Positions 48,137 through 59,600 of a stretch of 64,000 nucleotides of DNA are shown in pieces. Each line of letters opens with the position of its first letter. Position 1 is the first letter of the stretch. The stretch is from Myoxocephalus aenaeus (lineage: Eukaryota; Chordata; Actinopteri; Perciformes; Cottidae): the NCBI GenBank assembly GCA_038501785.1, contig JBAMJR010000051.1, positions 1,158,501 through 1,222,500 on the forward strand. The letters run 5' to 3'. The notes beneath the pieces are model-generated. The model was not told the DNA's origin and ran no database searches. It worked only from the letters and a program-made list of their open reading frames with translations. The translations under genes were made by a program, and so were the position numbers.

Positions 48137-51100
48137 ACACGCACACGCACAAAATGCAGTTCCTGTTGTCTTTTATGAGGAAGCCCTGTTCTCCCGCGTC
48201 GAGGCGTTGGCACGGCCTAATTGCTCATCTGCATTTTTTGTTGTTTAGGTAATATGTAATTAACGACAGAAATAGATCACAGCATTTTATAGGACTGCCC
48301 CGTTCACCATGAAAGGCAGATAAACAGCTGAGAACGAGAAGAAAGAAATGCAGATTTATTGTGTTTGGAAAGGCAGCGCTTGAACCCCCCCCCTCCACCC
48401 AAAAAAAAGTCCAGTCCTTCTTCTATCCATCTTCTCCGTCTGTCAGACATGATTTCTCAGAAGACATTTTAAATAGCGCCGTATGGCCATCGCTTTTTTA
48501 TTGACTCTGACAACTCTTTTGTCAAATTACGCAAAGAGTTTAAAAATAGGTCTAATGAGTCACAGAACAATGGGACATTTGAGCTTTTTACTGTGTCTGT
48601 CAGCTCACTTTTGCTCTACTTTTTTTTTTTTACAGCATGTTATTTGGCAATCTCTACATTTATTTCGACTGGAGAGGAAGGACAGAGATATCAGGTGGGG
48701 CTACTGTCGTAAATATAAGAGCAGCATCTTGCACGATGATGAAAGCGACACACCGAGAGGATGAAATGACCGATTGGTTATTCTGAATACGCTCCGAGCT
48801 TAACGTCGTTAATATATCTTGTGTGTTTTAATTAAGCGCTTTATTTTTTTTAATCTTCCGCTCTCAGACAGCAGCAGGAAAAACCTTTTCCTGTCCCTGC
48901 TGGTCGCCTCCATCCTCGGCACGCTCAGCTTCCTCCTGCTGAGGAAGAGCCACCGCGAAGAGGAGCTGCTCTCTGAAGAGGAAGGGCAGTCGCTGCTCTC
49001 CGCTGGCGTGACGTGAGCGAACATCCGAGAGATAATTACACCTTTGTCACTGTTGTCAAAATCACTCAGAATATATAAAAAAAAACATGTCTGAACCGCT
49101 GCTGGGAAAGGACAAGGAGGGTACGAACCTCAAGTGATGAATAAAAAGGATGTTTAATAGCAGCCTGTGTTTTATGCAACAGAAGAAAAAAAGTTATTTT
49201 CATCCAGTTGACAATGTTAAACTATAACCAGACCACCTTTTTTTTTTCAAATAACTCACCTTGAATCTGGAGGTGTGTCAAGATGACTTTTAGTTTTAAA
49301 TCCCTCTTGTCCTTCACGGAAAAAATGACAGACCAATTTTCGGGCAGATCATTGAAATTTGGACACGGTCGAGCCCAATCACCACACTTCATACAAGTAG
49401 GTGCAATCAGGCCGCTTTGTGGAGACGGTCTCTTTGAGAGTGACGGCGGTTAGAGCCCCGAACCCTCCAGGCACGGCCCTCAGCGGGATGCACGAACGCG
49501 TACAAAACACCATGAGTGGAAACGATGAGACTGACATTGGGAGATCTTTGTGTTGAGGAACAGTTTGGGCGTCTCTTAGATGCAGAGATCTGAGTTTAAG
49601 TGATTAACGGCTTAACAAGGAATCCCTCAGGGAGCCGCCAGCGACTCTCTTTGCAGTGTGTGGAGATCTTTTAGGAATCGAGTGTGTCACTTCACCCGTT
49701 TGTCCCTTAAAAGAAGTTATGTATTCATAGTTTGTGTGTGCAGGTAAACTTGTATTTATTTATTTCAGTGTTGTCAAACTTGCAATTGATTTATTTCCTC
49801 TTTTTCAGGTATAGGAACAGAGCAAGCACTGCCATGCAGGAGGCCAAGTCAGAACTGAGTAAGTTGTATTATTGACACATACATATGTATAGATGGATAC
49901 ACAACTATATGTAGTAACACGACTATACACACTAATACAAGACTATACTAGACTCATTCTAAAGAGGTTCATAGTACGTATCAGGTTGAAAAAGAGACAC
50001 GTTTAAGTCCGATCCATTTTGGAGTGTGTGTAGATGCACACTATTTTCCCATGATGCAATACTCAAAGATCATAGAGGAGCTGCCGTAGGAAATAATTTA
50101 GCAAATTGTCGACGCTCAGGAGACAACTACAGAAAGATCTCAGAAAAAAACATTTATAGGAAAAACATTTGTATGTCTATTTGTGAAGTAAAGTATTACA
50201 GAAAAAGGGCACCAAGGTCTTTTTATTTTCCTTTCGTCTCTCTCCGTTATTTGACATCGTAGGCCGGTAACCTCTAGTCCAGCGCTCCGCACTTCACCGC
50301 TCCCGGTCTGAAACACTTTTGCTTTTCTTCTCGTGGAAATGTCTTTCGTGCGGATGAAAATCGTCTGGCATTACGAGAGAGGACAGAGAACCGGCCTGTT
50401 CCCGATGATATCGCTTTTAGCTGCGCTTGCACCCGCCTTCAGTGCAGCCTGCAGATGTTTGCGGGATCAGATTGCTCTTTGTCTCGCGTTTATCTTGTCT
50501 GCATGCAGACTTGTGCACACCTGCCTCAAAAGGTATCGGCTTTATCAAAGATGCACACTGATTCATGTCAAGAGAGGGCACCCGGGCATACATAAACAGA
50601 GCTGGTGGGAGCTCTTCTTTTGAAATCTGTATTCCCCTCAATACGTTCTCTCCCCTGGGGGTTTCTCCACCTGCATTTCAAATGTGCATTTCAGAACATC
50701 TTCACATCTTTTATCTGCATGAAATGAAATTGTTTTATCTGAGCTCAATCCACTTGTTATCATTAGAAAATGTATTTATTAGCAATTAACACAAGTGCGT
50801 TGCGTGTCCTCCCGTTCAGAGACGATCCTGCGGCTTCTGAAGACCAGAACGATCCTGCTCCTGAGTCCCTGCATGGCGTACAGCGGTAAGTCACGTCCAT
50901 CATCCGTCACGCGTGTACCCGAACCTCCAGTGAAGGCTGGCAGCCGCAGCTCGCCCCCCTCTCGTTCTGCAGGCCTGGAGCTGTCGTTCTACAGCGGGGT
51001 GTACGGGACGTGTCTCGGAGCCACCACGCAGTTTGGAGATTCGGCGAAAGGCCTGATCGGGATCTCCGGGATCGTGGTCGGCGTCGGAGAGATTGTGGGT

Positions 51101-53853
51101 GAGTTACCCTCTTCTCTCTCAGAGGCCGGTTCAGGTGATTGACAGTCCAATCGGAAAGGCCTCTGCATTCATTCATATGTTCGTTCCCCATCAGGGGGAG
51201 GCTTGTTTGGGTTGCTGTGCAAGAACAATCGCTTCAGACGGACCTCCGTGGTGTTTCTGGGGATGGTCGTCCACTTCGTCGCCGTCTACTTGATCTTCCT
51301 CAACATCCCGGATGACGCCCCCGTCGTCTTTAACACCACCACCCAAAACAACCCGTTCCTAGCTCCCAGGTCGGTGATTCAGGTCACAAAGTAACAATAA
51401 AGAACGCGAGTGAACGCGGGGAAGGCCCGTTCCAATTCTGCTTTTGCTTTTTAATAAGGGCTATATTTCCTCTTTTAGCGTGTCCATCGCCCTGCTGTGC
51501 AGCTTCCTGCTCGGACTCGGGGACAGTTGCTTCAACACACAGCTCTACAGCGTATTAGGCTGCGTTTATGCTGAACACAGCACGCCCGCCTTTGCCATCT
51601 TCAAATTCATCCAGGTAATCCCGAGTCGACAATTCTCCGGCGTTGTTAGCGGAGCTGTGCAAAGCTGGGTTAAAATGTTGTCTCGTCGAGGATGAAATAA
51701 ATTCACCTGAAGCCCCGTAAAAAGGGAAAAGAACGAGACCCTCACACGTCTCTTAATCCCCCCCGTTGTGTTTGCTGCAAAAAATTGGACCTGAAACAAG
51801 AAATAAACCCCGGACATCGTGCTATTTTATATTCAACTGAAATTAAATTGCATTCTTTGGGGGTCTTTTTTACAGCAAGCACAGATGCTCTGTAAATAAA
51901 TCACTTGTTCTGTTTTCTTCCGATGCCAAGAAAGATAAATTATATTTTATATTTATTGCTTTCATGACGGCGCCTCCTAGTTTTGCAATAATTTGACGGA
52001 CTACGGAGATCTCATTTGGATACAGCGCCAGACGAGTCCTGCATTAAGCAGAACATTTATCCTGTTAATGAAAAAATTAACAGATTGACAGCTTAATTTT
52101 TTTTACTACAAAAATGATGACTAAATAGTGATTTCAGTTGCACAACAGCATAACAGTAATTTAGATATACCGTAAACGTCGGGTTACAAGCCGCTCCTAC
52201 GGCCGGTCAGTGTCCCCGCTGTAGCAAGCTAGCTGCTAGCTAGCGCTGCTGCTGCTACCGGCTGCTGCTGCTACTGCCCGCATCCCCTCTGCCCAAGTCG
52301 AGTGTCGAGCATGGTCCCGCTACCTTCGGTGGTTTTCGGGGAGCTAGCGGAAGTTAGCGGGGAAGTAATGGAGCGCTAGCAGGAGCCCCAGCTGGCTACA
52401 GCGGGGAGCTAACGGGGACACTGACCGAAGGTAGTAGTTTACGGTAGTAGATTTAGTTTTGTTTTTAAACAAATAATGGGGTCTAATAAACAGAGGATGC
52501 CATTTGCTGATATGTATGTTCCTCATGGACAAATCAAATGAATTGCAAAAAAAGAACAAAGTTTGATGGACCATGGGGGCGGGACTTAACTAGGGTGACC
52601 ATATTTTCATTTGGGAAAACCAGGACACCTTTTCGGGGGGGCGGGGGCGGGGCGGGGGGGGGGGGGGGGGGGCGGGGCGGTCATGTGGAGGATGCCTGCT
52701 GCTTTAATAGTATTTTATTATTATTCAATTATACCGGTATATTATATTATATAGATAGAACAAGATATTTACAGTTGGTTTATTAAAAATGCTTTTCAGT
52801 AAAAGTCAATAACAATAACTCCAATAACAAATGATAATTTTATTCAAAATGCTTGAGTCAACAATTCCTGTAATGAATGAACTCAAAGAGTACTGCGATT
52901 TTGTGGATGTGGAATACAGGAGGATGTATTGGTCACCCTACAATAAGGGATGTCTTTTAGTGCTTCGTGCGCCACTTTTACAGAATGCGGTGCCAGTACA
53001 CTATCAACAATAGCCTCGGTCTTAGTTCGGGCACAACTAAACTTTTTAGCAGTGTCTGAATCGGGGAGGGTCTTTTTGAGTAATGCACTAGTGCAGTCCA
53101 TGGATCTGTAACTGCAGTGGTGTTTCACTGTGTGAAATGACCACGCAGCCTCCGCTGCATTCACTGCATCCTCGTTCCCTGGTCTAAGAAAGTACTGTGT
53201 GATCGAGCGAGCACTACCCTCGCCTCGGACAGCTGTTTTGTGCTTCTCGGTGTCCAGGTGGATTTTCAGATCTCTTGCGCCTCCATTGGACATCGAGACA
53301 TATGTGCCTGCTTTGCACACTGTGCACAAGGCTTCCCATTTGTCTCGACCCGGTCTGAAAGCCGGGAAACTCTTTAGTAATTCGTCGGTAAACGAGCACT
53401 TGCGCTTCGGCATGTTGCTTCCGTATGACTGACAGTCACGTTGTCTACGTTCTGATTAATAGGGCTGACAGCATAGGGGCGGGGATTAGGCTACGTCGCA
53501 CGCAGCGCCGTGGGCAGTGCCCTAGTGCATGTAAATGTAATGGTCCAAAGAAGGTAATTTTAAAAACCAGGACATTTCCTCACTTTCTAAAAATAACCCG
53601 GGACACCCGGGACAGGACGTGAAATACGGACATGTCCCGGGAAATACGGACGTATGGTCACCCTAACTTAACCATCTCAAGGTGTGTCCTCTCCTGTCAG
53701 TCTGTGTTCGCAGCGGTGGCGTTCTTCTACAGCGGCTACCTGCTGCTGAAGTGGCAGCTGCTCATGATGGTCATCCTGGGCTTCGCCGGGACGCTCTGCT
53801 TCTTCGCGGTGGAGCGGATGCAGAGCTTCTCCGTAGATTCGCAGGAATATTAG
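45516..53853 (+). CDS. mfsd11: UNC93-like MFS protein MFSD11
   Basis: Thirteen exons: 45516-45605, 46072-46127, 46242-46349, 46432-46511, 47287-47383, 48636-48694, 48868-49012, 49809-49858, 50820-50885, 50973-51098, 51195-51369, 51479-51614 and 53701-53853. Phases close to 446 aa (human about 449). The protein is a polytopic UNC93-type major facilitator with about 12 hydrophobic helices. Landmarks are TTCGNVE after helix 1, FSGSGYHS, IIYGVFSFANL, LWTAQGHF, FWALLQ, FGNLYIYF, an acidic loop (HREEELLSEEE) between the halves, SFYSGVYGTCLGA, GLFGLLCKNNRF and LLGLGDSCFNTQL. Substrate and mechanism are unknown in the family; it is an atypical solute carrier. Intron 12 (2.1 kb) contains two transposons, one ending 35 nt before exon 13. 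The symbol assumes orthology rather than a lineage-specific paralogue. Confidence 0.93.
45677..45729. repeat. (CA)n microsatellite
   Basis: About 26 CA units in intron 1 of mfsd11. Confidence 0.95.
48103..48150. repeat. imperfect (CA)n microsatellite
   Basis: Interrupted CA run in mfsd11 intron 5. Confidence 0.9.
52168..52446. mobile_element. palindromic MITE, copy 2 (in mfsd11 intron 12)
   Basis: This is a relative of the element at 10081-10391, with long runs of identity through the interior (TGTCCCCGCTGTAGCAAGCT and GAGCGCTAGCAGGAGCCCCA). The left arm starts TACCGTAAACGTCGGG. The right end, TTTACGGTA, matches its outermost bases. The right arm has lost about 17 nt (the CGGCTTGTAACCCGACG part), so the hairpin is one-sided there. 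No transposase is encoded. Confidence 0.8.
52591..53665. mobile_element. hAT-like element in mfsd11 intron 12
   Basis: Terminal inverted repeats TAGGGTGACCATA and TATGGTCACCCTA bound a 1075-bp unit flanked by a perfect ACTTAAC direct repeat (52584-52590 and 53666-53672). Seven bases are directly visible; hAT normally makes eight. A poly(G) run (about 52634-52670) follows the left end. The minus strand carries the 5' part of a transposase-like frame (see 52883-53413). The missing catalytic part marks it as an internally deleted copy. Confidence 0.85.
52883..53413 (-). pseudogene. truncated hAT-type transposase N-terminus
   Basis: A 176-codon frame starting at ATG 53413. It opens MPKRKCSFTDELLKSFP and has a BED-like zinc finger: CTVC, then H-X5-H in LKIHLDTEKH. 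SITQYF and VKVAHEALKDIPYC follow, all sequence features of hAT-type proteins in fish. After PYC the sequence diverges from the expected catalytic core and soon stops, so the DDE and dimerisation regions are absent. It lies antisense within mfsd11 intron 12 and should not encode an active enzyme. Confidence 0.7.
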
Positions 53854-54437
53854 AACGAAGACTTTTCGTCATCGCCGTTGGTTGTTTTGTGGGAGGAGCT
53901 TCTGTATTAACACATTGTTGAGTCCTATACGCTCAAAATAGTTTGGATTATTGCAACAACTGAAACATTTTGAGTTGCCTTCAGCAAGATTGCACCTTGT
54001 ACTAATAACCCGACACTACACGGTATCATCATTAATCATTCATCTTCATTTTGACATGTCTTACTGTAGGATTTTTAAATAACCACTTGCCTTATCTCCT
54101 ACTTATGTGCATTGCTTCCAGCTCAGGTTTGTTATTAAAGGCAGTGTCATAATTATGGCATCTGAAACAGATATTTTTTTTAAAGCTGTTCATATTTTTC
54201 CAGAGTGATTGACAGTTTGATGAAAATAGATGAGAGAAAATAATGCAATATTGTTGATGTCATGTTTCAGAGAAATATTAATTAATGCCTGACAATCATT
54301 GTTCTTAACCTTTTTTGTTTTGTGTACATTTTGTCAATGTTTTCCTCCCAATTTTGTGAAACTTTGATTTTTGTTTTTCCAGCGATTTAATCGAACATGC
54401 TGAGCAAAACTATTTCCTGTGTTTTGTAGCATTTTGT

Positions 54438-54483
54438 AATAAACAGTTAAGAAGGTGTGTGGGTGCAAAACCTCTGAAATAAA
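54438..54483 (+). terminator. mfsd11 polyadenylation signals
   Basis: Two AATAAA hexamers, at 54438-54443 and 54478-54483, about 585 and 625 nt after the mfsd11 stop codon. The 3' UTR between is AT-rich and without open frames. Confidence 0.65.
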
Positions 54484-55318
54484 AGTTACGGTCTATAAAT
54501 ACATATGAACGTAGAGCGATATCACTGAGGTCACGCTGTTGCATTTGACCTGTAAATGGAACAGATTGAGGGCCCACGCTTGAATGTTATCTTCCTGACT
54601 GAGCGGAGTCGGAGAACAGATTAAATGTTCCCCTCAGAAGGGAAACTCTGTTTTTTGTTGTTGTTTTTTTACAGCAGATCTAAGTGGATTGTTTATTTTT
54701 TTCACTCGCCATAACGGAGCCAATGTACGTCCAGTTTATCGGAACGCAAAACAAGATAAATCTACTGGCTTTAATGCCGATTTGCCAGATTTATGTGAAA
54801 ATGCAGGAGGCCATTAATCAAAAGAGGAGCAGCGACGTCTGGCTGGAAGAGAAAGGGTTATAGGCCCAGAGGTCCCACATTACTTTACTGGTAATTGAGT
54901 ATTGATCACATTATAATGAGAGTAAGCAGTTTTGTGTGATCTTAAGTCAATTGCGCTGCCTACTTACTTGACAACAACAAAGAGCTGATGGGCTAAGTGA
55001 AGTACACAGCGTTTACTCACAGAATTAAACTCCGGCAGGGTTCGTGTTATTAGTTTCGATAACCTCGTCAGGGAAGTAACTGGGTTTGGATAAGTCTATT
55101 ACCTGAACACTGCAATGCATCAGCTGTTCACAAGTAATACATACAAGCCCACACATTGTATCTGCAGCACTATCATGGAAGATAAGTACCTTATTAGCTA
55201 GGGATTATTAAAATGCACCACTTTGGCTATTTAAGCCCTTTTTTTTAAATATATTTGCAGCAAATTATTGCCACTTTGTTTTTTCTTTCTCACAAATTTT
55301 CCAAATGAGAGAAACATG

Positions 55319-55735
55319 GGTAGCACTTTATAATAACTACACACTATTTAGCATTATAAAGCATGAGTAAACACTTAATTCATCATTTATAAAGCATTGT
55401 TTCAACACTCATTAGTAACTCATTAGTATGCAATTCATAAACACAGTTATACATGTTTTATTCTTGATAAATAAGCTTAACTATTATGGGTTTCATGATT
55501 GGGTTTTCATACTTTATAAATGATGGATGCCCCATTTGTAAATTAAGTAATATGTATTGCAAACCAATTATTAAGGACTTATAGATGATGCACTAATGGT
55601 TAACATGTACTTAATAAACATGTTTTAATACGGCAATTCATTCATTGTTGGAACAATGCTTTATAAATGATAAATTAAGTGTTTACTCATGCTTTACTAA
55701 TGCTTAATAGTGTGTAGGTATTATGAAGTGCTACC
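55319..55735. mobile_element. MITE with long TIRs and 8-bp TSD
   Basis: The left arm starts GGTAGCACTTTATAATAACT and the right arm ends in its near-complement, GTGCTACC. Arms of about 85 bp agree at most positions, including CATGAGTAAACACTTAAT and TTTATAAAGCATTGTT. A perfect direct repeat, GAAACATG, flanks both ends (55311-55318 and 55736-55743). The 417-bp interior is AT-rich without an open frame. Eight-base duplications point to hAT or a similar superfamily. Confidence 0.9.
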
Positions 55736-56128
55736 GAAACATGTACTATAATTAATTATATTTTCTTGAACTATTGTGTTTCCAAAAAAAATAATCGTAC
55801 ACGATCTCCTCCGTTTTATTCCGCCGTGATTTCCCAGCAACACTACTCCAGTTGACTGTGAATTTGGCTGAAAAGCAGATCAGATGTGGACATCAAAGCT
55901 GATCTCTTTAATTGTGTCGCATCCTCACATCCTTCATGCTTCTAATTAGAAGGTTTGATTGAAATGGACCTGCGGGAAACACGACCGGCGCTGGTTAGAA
56001 ATGTGAAACTTCATAGTCGGGGAGTTGGGTTTTTGAAGCTCGACATGAGTTGTGCTGTCGGGCTCCTTTACCAGGGAGACTTGTTTCATTTCAAAGTCTG
56101 TCTGTGCCCGGGGGATTAATTCATTTCA

Positions 56129-56134
56129 TTTATT
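56129..56134 (-). terminator. candidate kdm8 polyadenylation signal
   Basis: AATAAA on the minus strand, about 565 nt past the kdm8 stop. A closer non-canonical signal is possible. Confidence 0.3.
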
Positions 56135-56698
56135 CATTTTCCTCCGTGACCCGCTTGATTGTCTGCGACTGTCGAGTTTAACCAGAGCGCCGTGTTTACG
56201 ACCACTTCTTTATACCTGAAGCTCGCTGGCTTATTCAATTCTGAAGACATGCCTCATTTCCATGAATTATGGAAATCACACATCTGAGGATAGTTGTATG
56301 ACTAAGGTTCACAACACAATTAAATATCCCAATTTGAAAAGAGAAACAGATCCCATCAAGTGAGATGACTAACAACTCTCCGTAATTATATGCAGGATGA
56401 GACGAGCACAAACAGTTTTAACTGCTCATTTGTTTTGTTTTTTCTCCCCCCGCTGTTAGCTTTCCACACAATGGATGTTGTTGCAATCATCATCAGCACA
56501 ATTAAACTAAATCACTCAGCAGTGAGTGTTCATTGCTCACGGATCAAAGGTTTGTGTGATCAGCGGTTGTCCTTAGATTTATGAGAATTAGCCTCGCATT
56601 AAAATTGATTTCCCCTCCACAGAAAGCAGAAACTCAAGTTGTACAAAAATAACTTCTTTTTTTTTTTAAATTGTATTTTCTTATCACGGATCTCGCAG

Positions 56699-59600
56699 TC
56701 ATGACCACCAGAAGCTGACAGAGAAGCTGAGCTCTAAGGAGCGGACGTAATGCCAGTGTCGGACGGGGATGAACAGCACGTCTCCGGGCTGCAACACGCA
56801 CTCCAGATACGGAGCGCGGGCGAACTCCGGGAAGCGCTCCGCGTCTGGATTCTCCACCTCCACCTACACAGTCAGAAAAAGAAAAAAAATTGGAAAATGC
56901 TGCATATAATTTGCAGGCTCAACATGCACCATCTCTGCGGACTGTCAACCCCACCTGACTGGTATTGTGAAGGAGCTCTGATTGATGAGGGTACAGCTTG
57001 TCGGTGTCCTCCGGGGAATAAAGGCGAATGTATTTGCTTCCCACCACCTGGTGTGTAAAAAAAAAAAAAAAAACGAGGGAGGGGGAAATCAAACAGCGGT
57101 CCCGTGACGGCACTTTGACACTAACTGCGTTCATAAAAAACAGCCGCGATATCGTCACCTGAGCCAGGAAGTTCTGCTGAGGGTCTTGGTGAAGCGGAGA
57201 CACCGTCCCTCCGGGCCCGAACCACGCGTTAACGGTGATGTCGTCGTCGTCTCCTTCGCCCAGGCAGCAATAATCCGGAGGGCGGATGTCTTCCTTCAGC
57301 TCTGGAATCTGAGGCAAAAATCGCTAAATTATACCCAACGTTTCTTTGCAAGTAACATGGGAAAATATTGATACATATTTTTTTGCATTTGCTCGTGGTG
57401 TTTCAGTTTGTGCACCATTGTGAGCCGGAATGAAACATCTCCATTTCTACTGGATGGCTTGTCTTTGGTTTCCTTCATTTGCCATTTTACAAAAAAAAGG
57501 TTGCACAATTACGTTTAAGTTGAAGCCTCTCCATGTTACACACATGTAGAACATATATATACACATTTTTAATTGGACTAGAATAAACCAAATAGCTATT
57601 TATGACCAAATAGCTACATATCTATGCAGGATCATATCATCAGCTGGATGAGAGCAGTGCAGAGCTGCAGCCACGAGCTAACCAACGCTCACGTGCACTA
57701 AAAGGCATGATTATGTCCTCAAAGCAAGGAGAAGCTGGGCTAACAGGTAGACTATTAATGCTCTGAATGTAAAGAATGGAGAACTTTTAAGATGGCGAGG
57801 TAACATGAAGCCAGACGTTACTGTCACACTAAAGTTGTGATGAGTAAAGAAAGCCAGACTCCAAATGATTCAGTTTCACAGTACAGTGACATTATGAACT
57901 AATGATCTGCACATAATCATCATAATTGATATATTTGCCAAGTACGTTGCACATAAAAGGAATAATAATACATCTTTTGGTCATTATGCTTAGAAAAAGT
58001 GAGACAAGATCACAAAATATAATAACGATGTTAATTACAAGGAAAACGTCAAATTTGTCTCCTTGTCAGTTTCCAGACACACGTAATTAACACATGACGA
58101 GTCCTGAAGGACGAGGATATTGTGTGAAAAAATAAATAAAAATAATCAGCATCTGGCCTCATTCTGTTCCATCAAACAGCCCAAAAATACATAACTTTTA
58201 GCTTGACAAGGTGCCCTTTGTGTAAAGTTCAATCCAGACAATTTATTGACTAAAAGTCAATACTGCAATGCGGTGGGAGGACGACAGCTGGAAATCAGGA
58301 GAATTCAATTCTTCAGTGCCAAAAAAATATAACCTGAATAATCAACTAGTGAACTGACAGAATGAACAGAGTAATATTCAGAAGAGACGCTCCGCACCTG
58401 ATCAAACAGCTGGTGCTGAGCGAGGTACCCCAAACCGTTCCCTCCCTCCTGGGCGTTTGATCCGCAAAAGGAAAATAAAAAACAGTCAGAAACCACACAG
58501 AGATGTTTCTTTGTGAACGGCGCAGCACAGACCTGATGAGGATTGCACTCACTTTATTCAAAATGTAGCGGTCAATGAACTCGTTGACCGTCAGCAGCGT
58601 CTGGGACCATTCCTCGTCCGTGTACCGGGAGCCCACCTCCACGGGAACCGTCCGGCAGCCGGCAACACGCCGCAAGTATTCTATGCTTTGCGGGATGGAG
58701 AAGAAAAAACAACAACTGTGAAACAACAATATAAGTCACAAATGTGGTCATTGGGGGATTCGAAGCCCTGCTAAAAATAAATAAATAATAGAAATATGCC
58801 ATGTGTGCACTTCTGGATGTCCTCCTCCGCCGTCAGAGCCGAGAGCCGTGTGTCAGGTGTCAGAGTCGGCGGCGAGGGGGAGGACAGCGAGGGATAATCT
58901 GAGAGACAGCAACGCCGGACTCTGCTGGCAGACGGTCGGCAATCAGGGAGGCTTTGATGAGTAAACTAAATTCACTCCACGTCGTTGGTTTTACATGCCG
59001 GCGGTGCTTCGGTAAGCAGAGCGCTGCAGGCGATAAGAGCCGTCGGCCGGCATCGCAACTGTAATCTGATTACATGGCGGGAATGAAGCGTCCTGATGTG
59101 CATTTTCTACGTGAAAATGTACTTCAAGGCCGTCACGACTTTGCATTTAAGACCAATCTTTCATTTTCTAGCAGTTTGACGAATGCGTTTAACTGAGAGA
59201 TGGCTTCATAAGAGGGGACACGGCTGACGTGGTGATGTCATCTGGACTAAAAAAAACAAACCTCCAGGGGTGTTGGTTGAGGGCGGGCCAGTGCTCAATG
59301 ATCCCCTCTAACACCACGGGTTTGAGGGGGAGCAGGTAGTTGGTGCTGAAGCTCTCCAGTGAAGGACAGTTCATCCTGGGAATCGCCCTCTCCTCTGAGA
59401 TCACAGGAACACGCGGGGTCTCCTTCTTCGGTCTCTTAATGATACCAAAACAACAAGGGTTTGTCAAGCCTTCCATTCTAAAATGAAGAGCTTTAAGGGG
59501 GGAAATAACATGTTGTATTTCTCTAAAGAGAGATGAAAGGATTAGTCGATTAAACATATTGTCAGAAAGAGTTATCGTTTACGTCACTTCGTCAAGCTAA

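Larger units (their letters stand above)
54490..56698. other. convergent intergenic gap mfsd11-kdm8
   Basis: No gene recognised. It includes one MITE with a perfect target-site duplication (55319-55735) and the presumed 3' UTR of kdm8 at its right end, with a candidate minus-strand AATAAA at 56129-56134. Confidence 0.55.
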
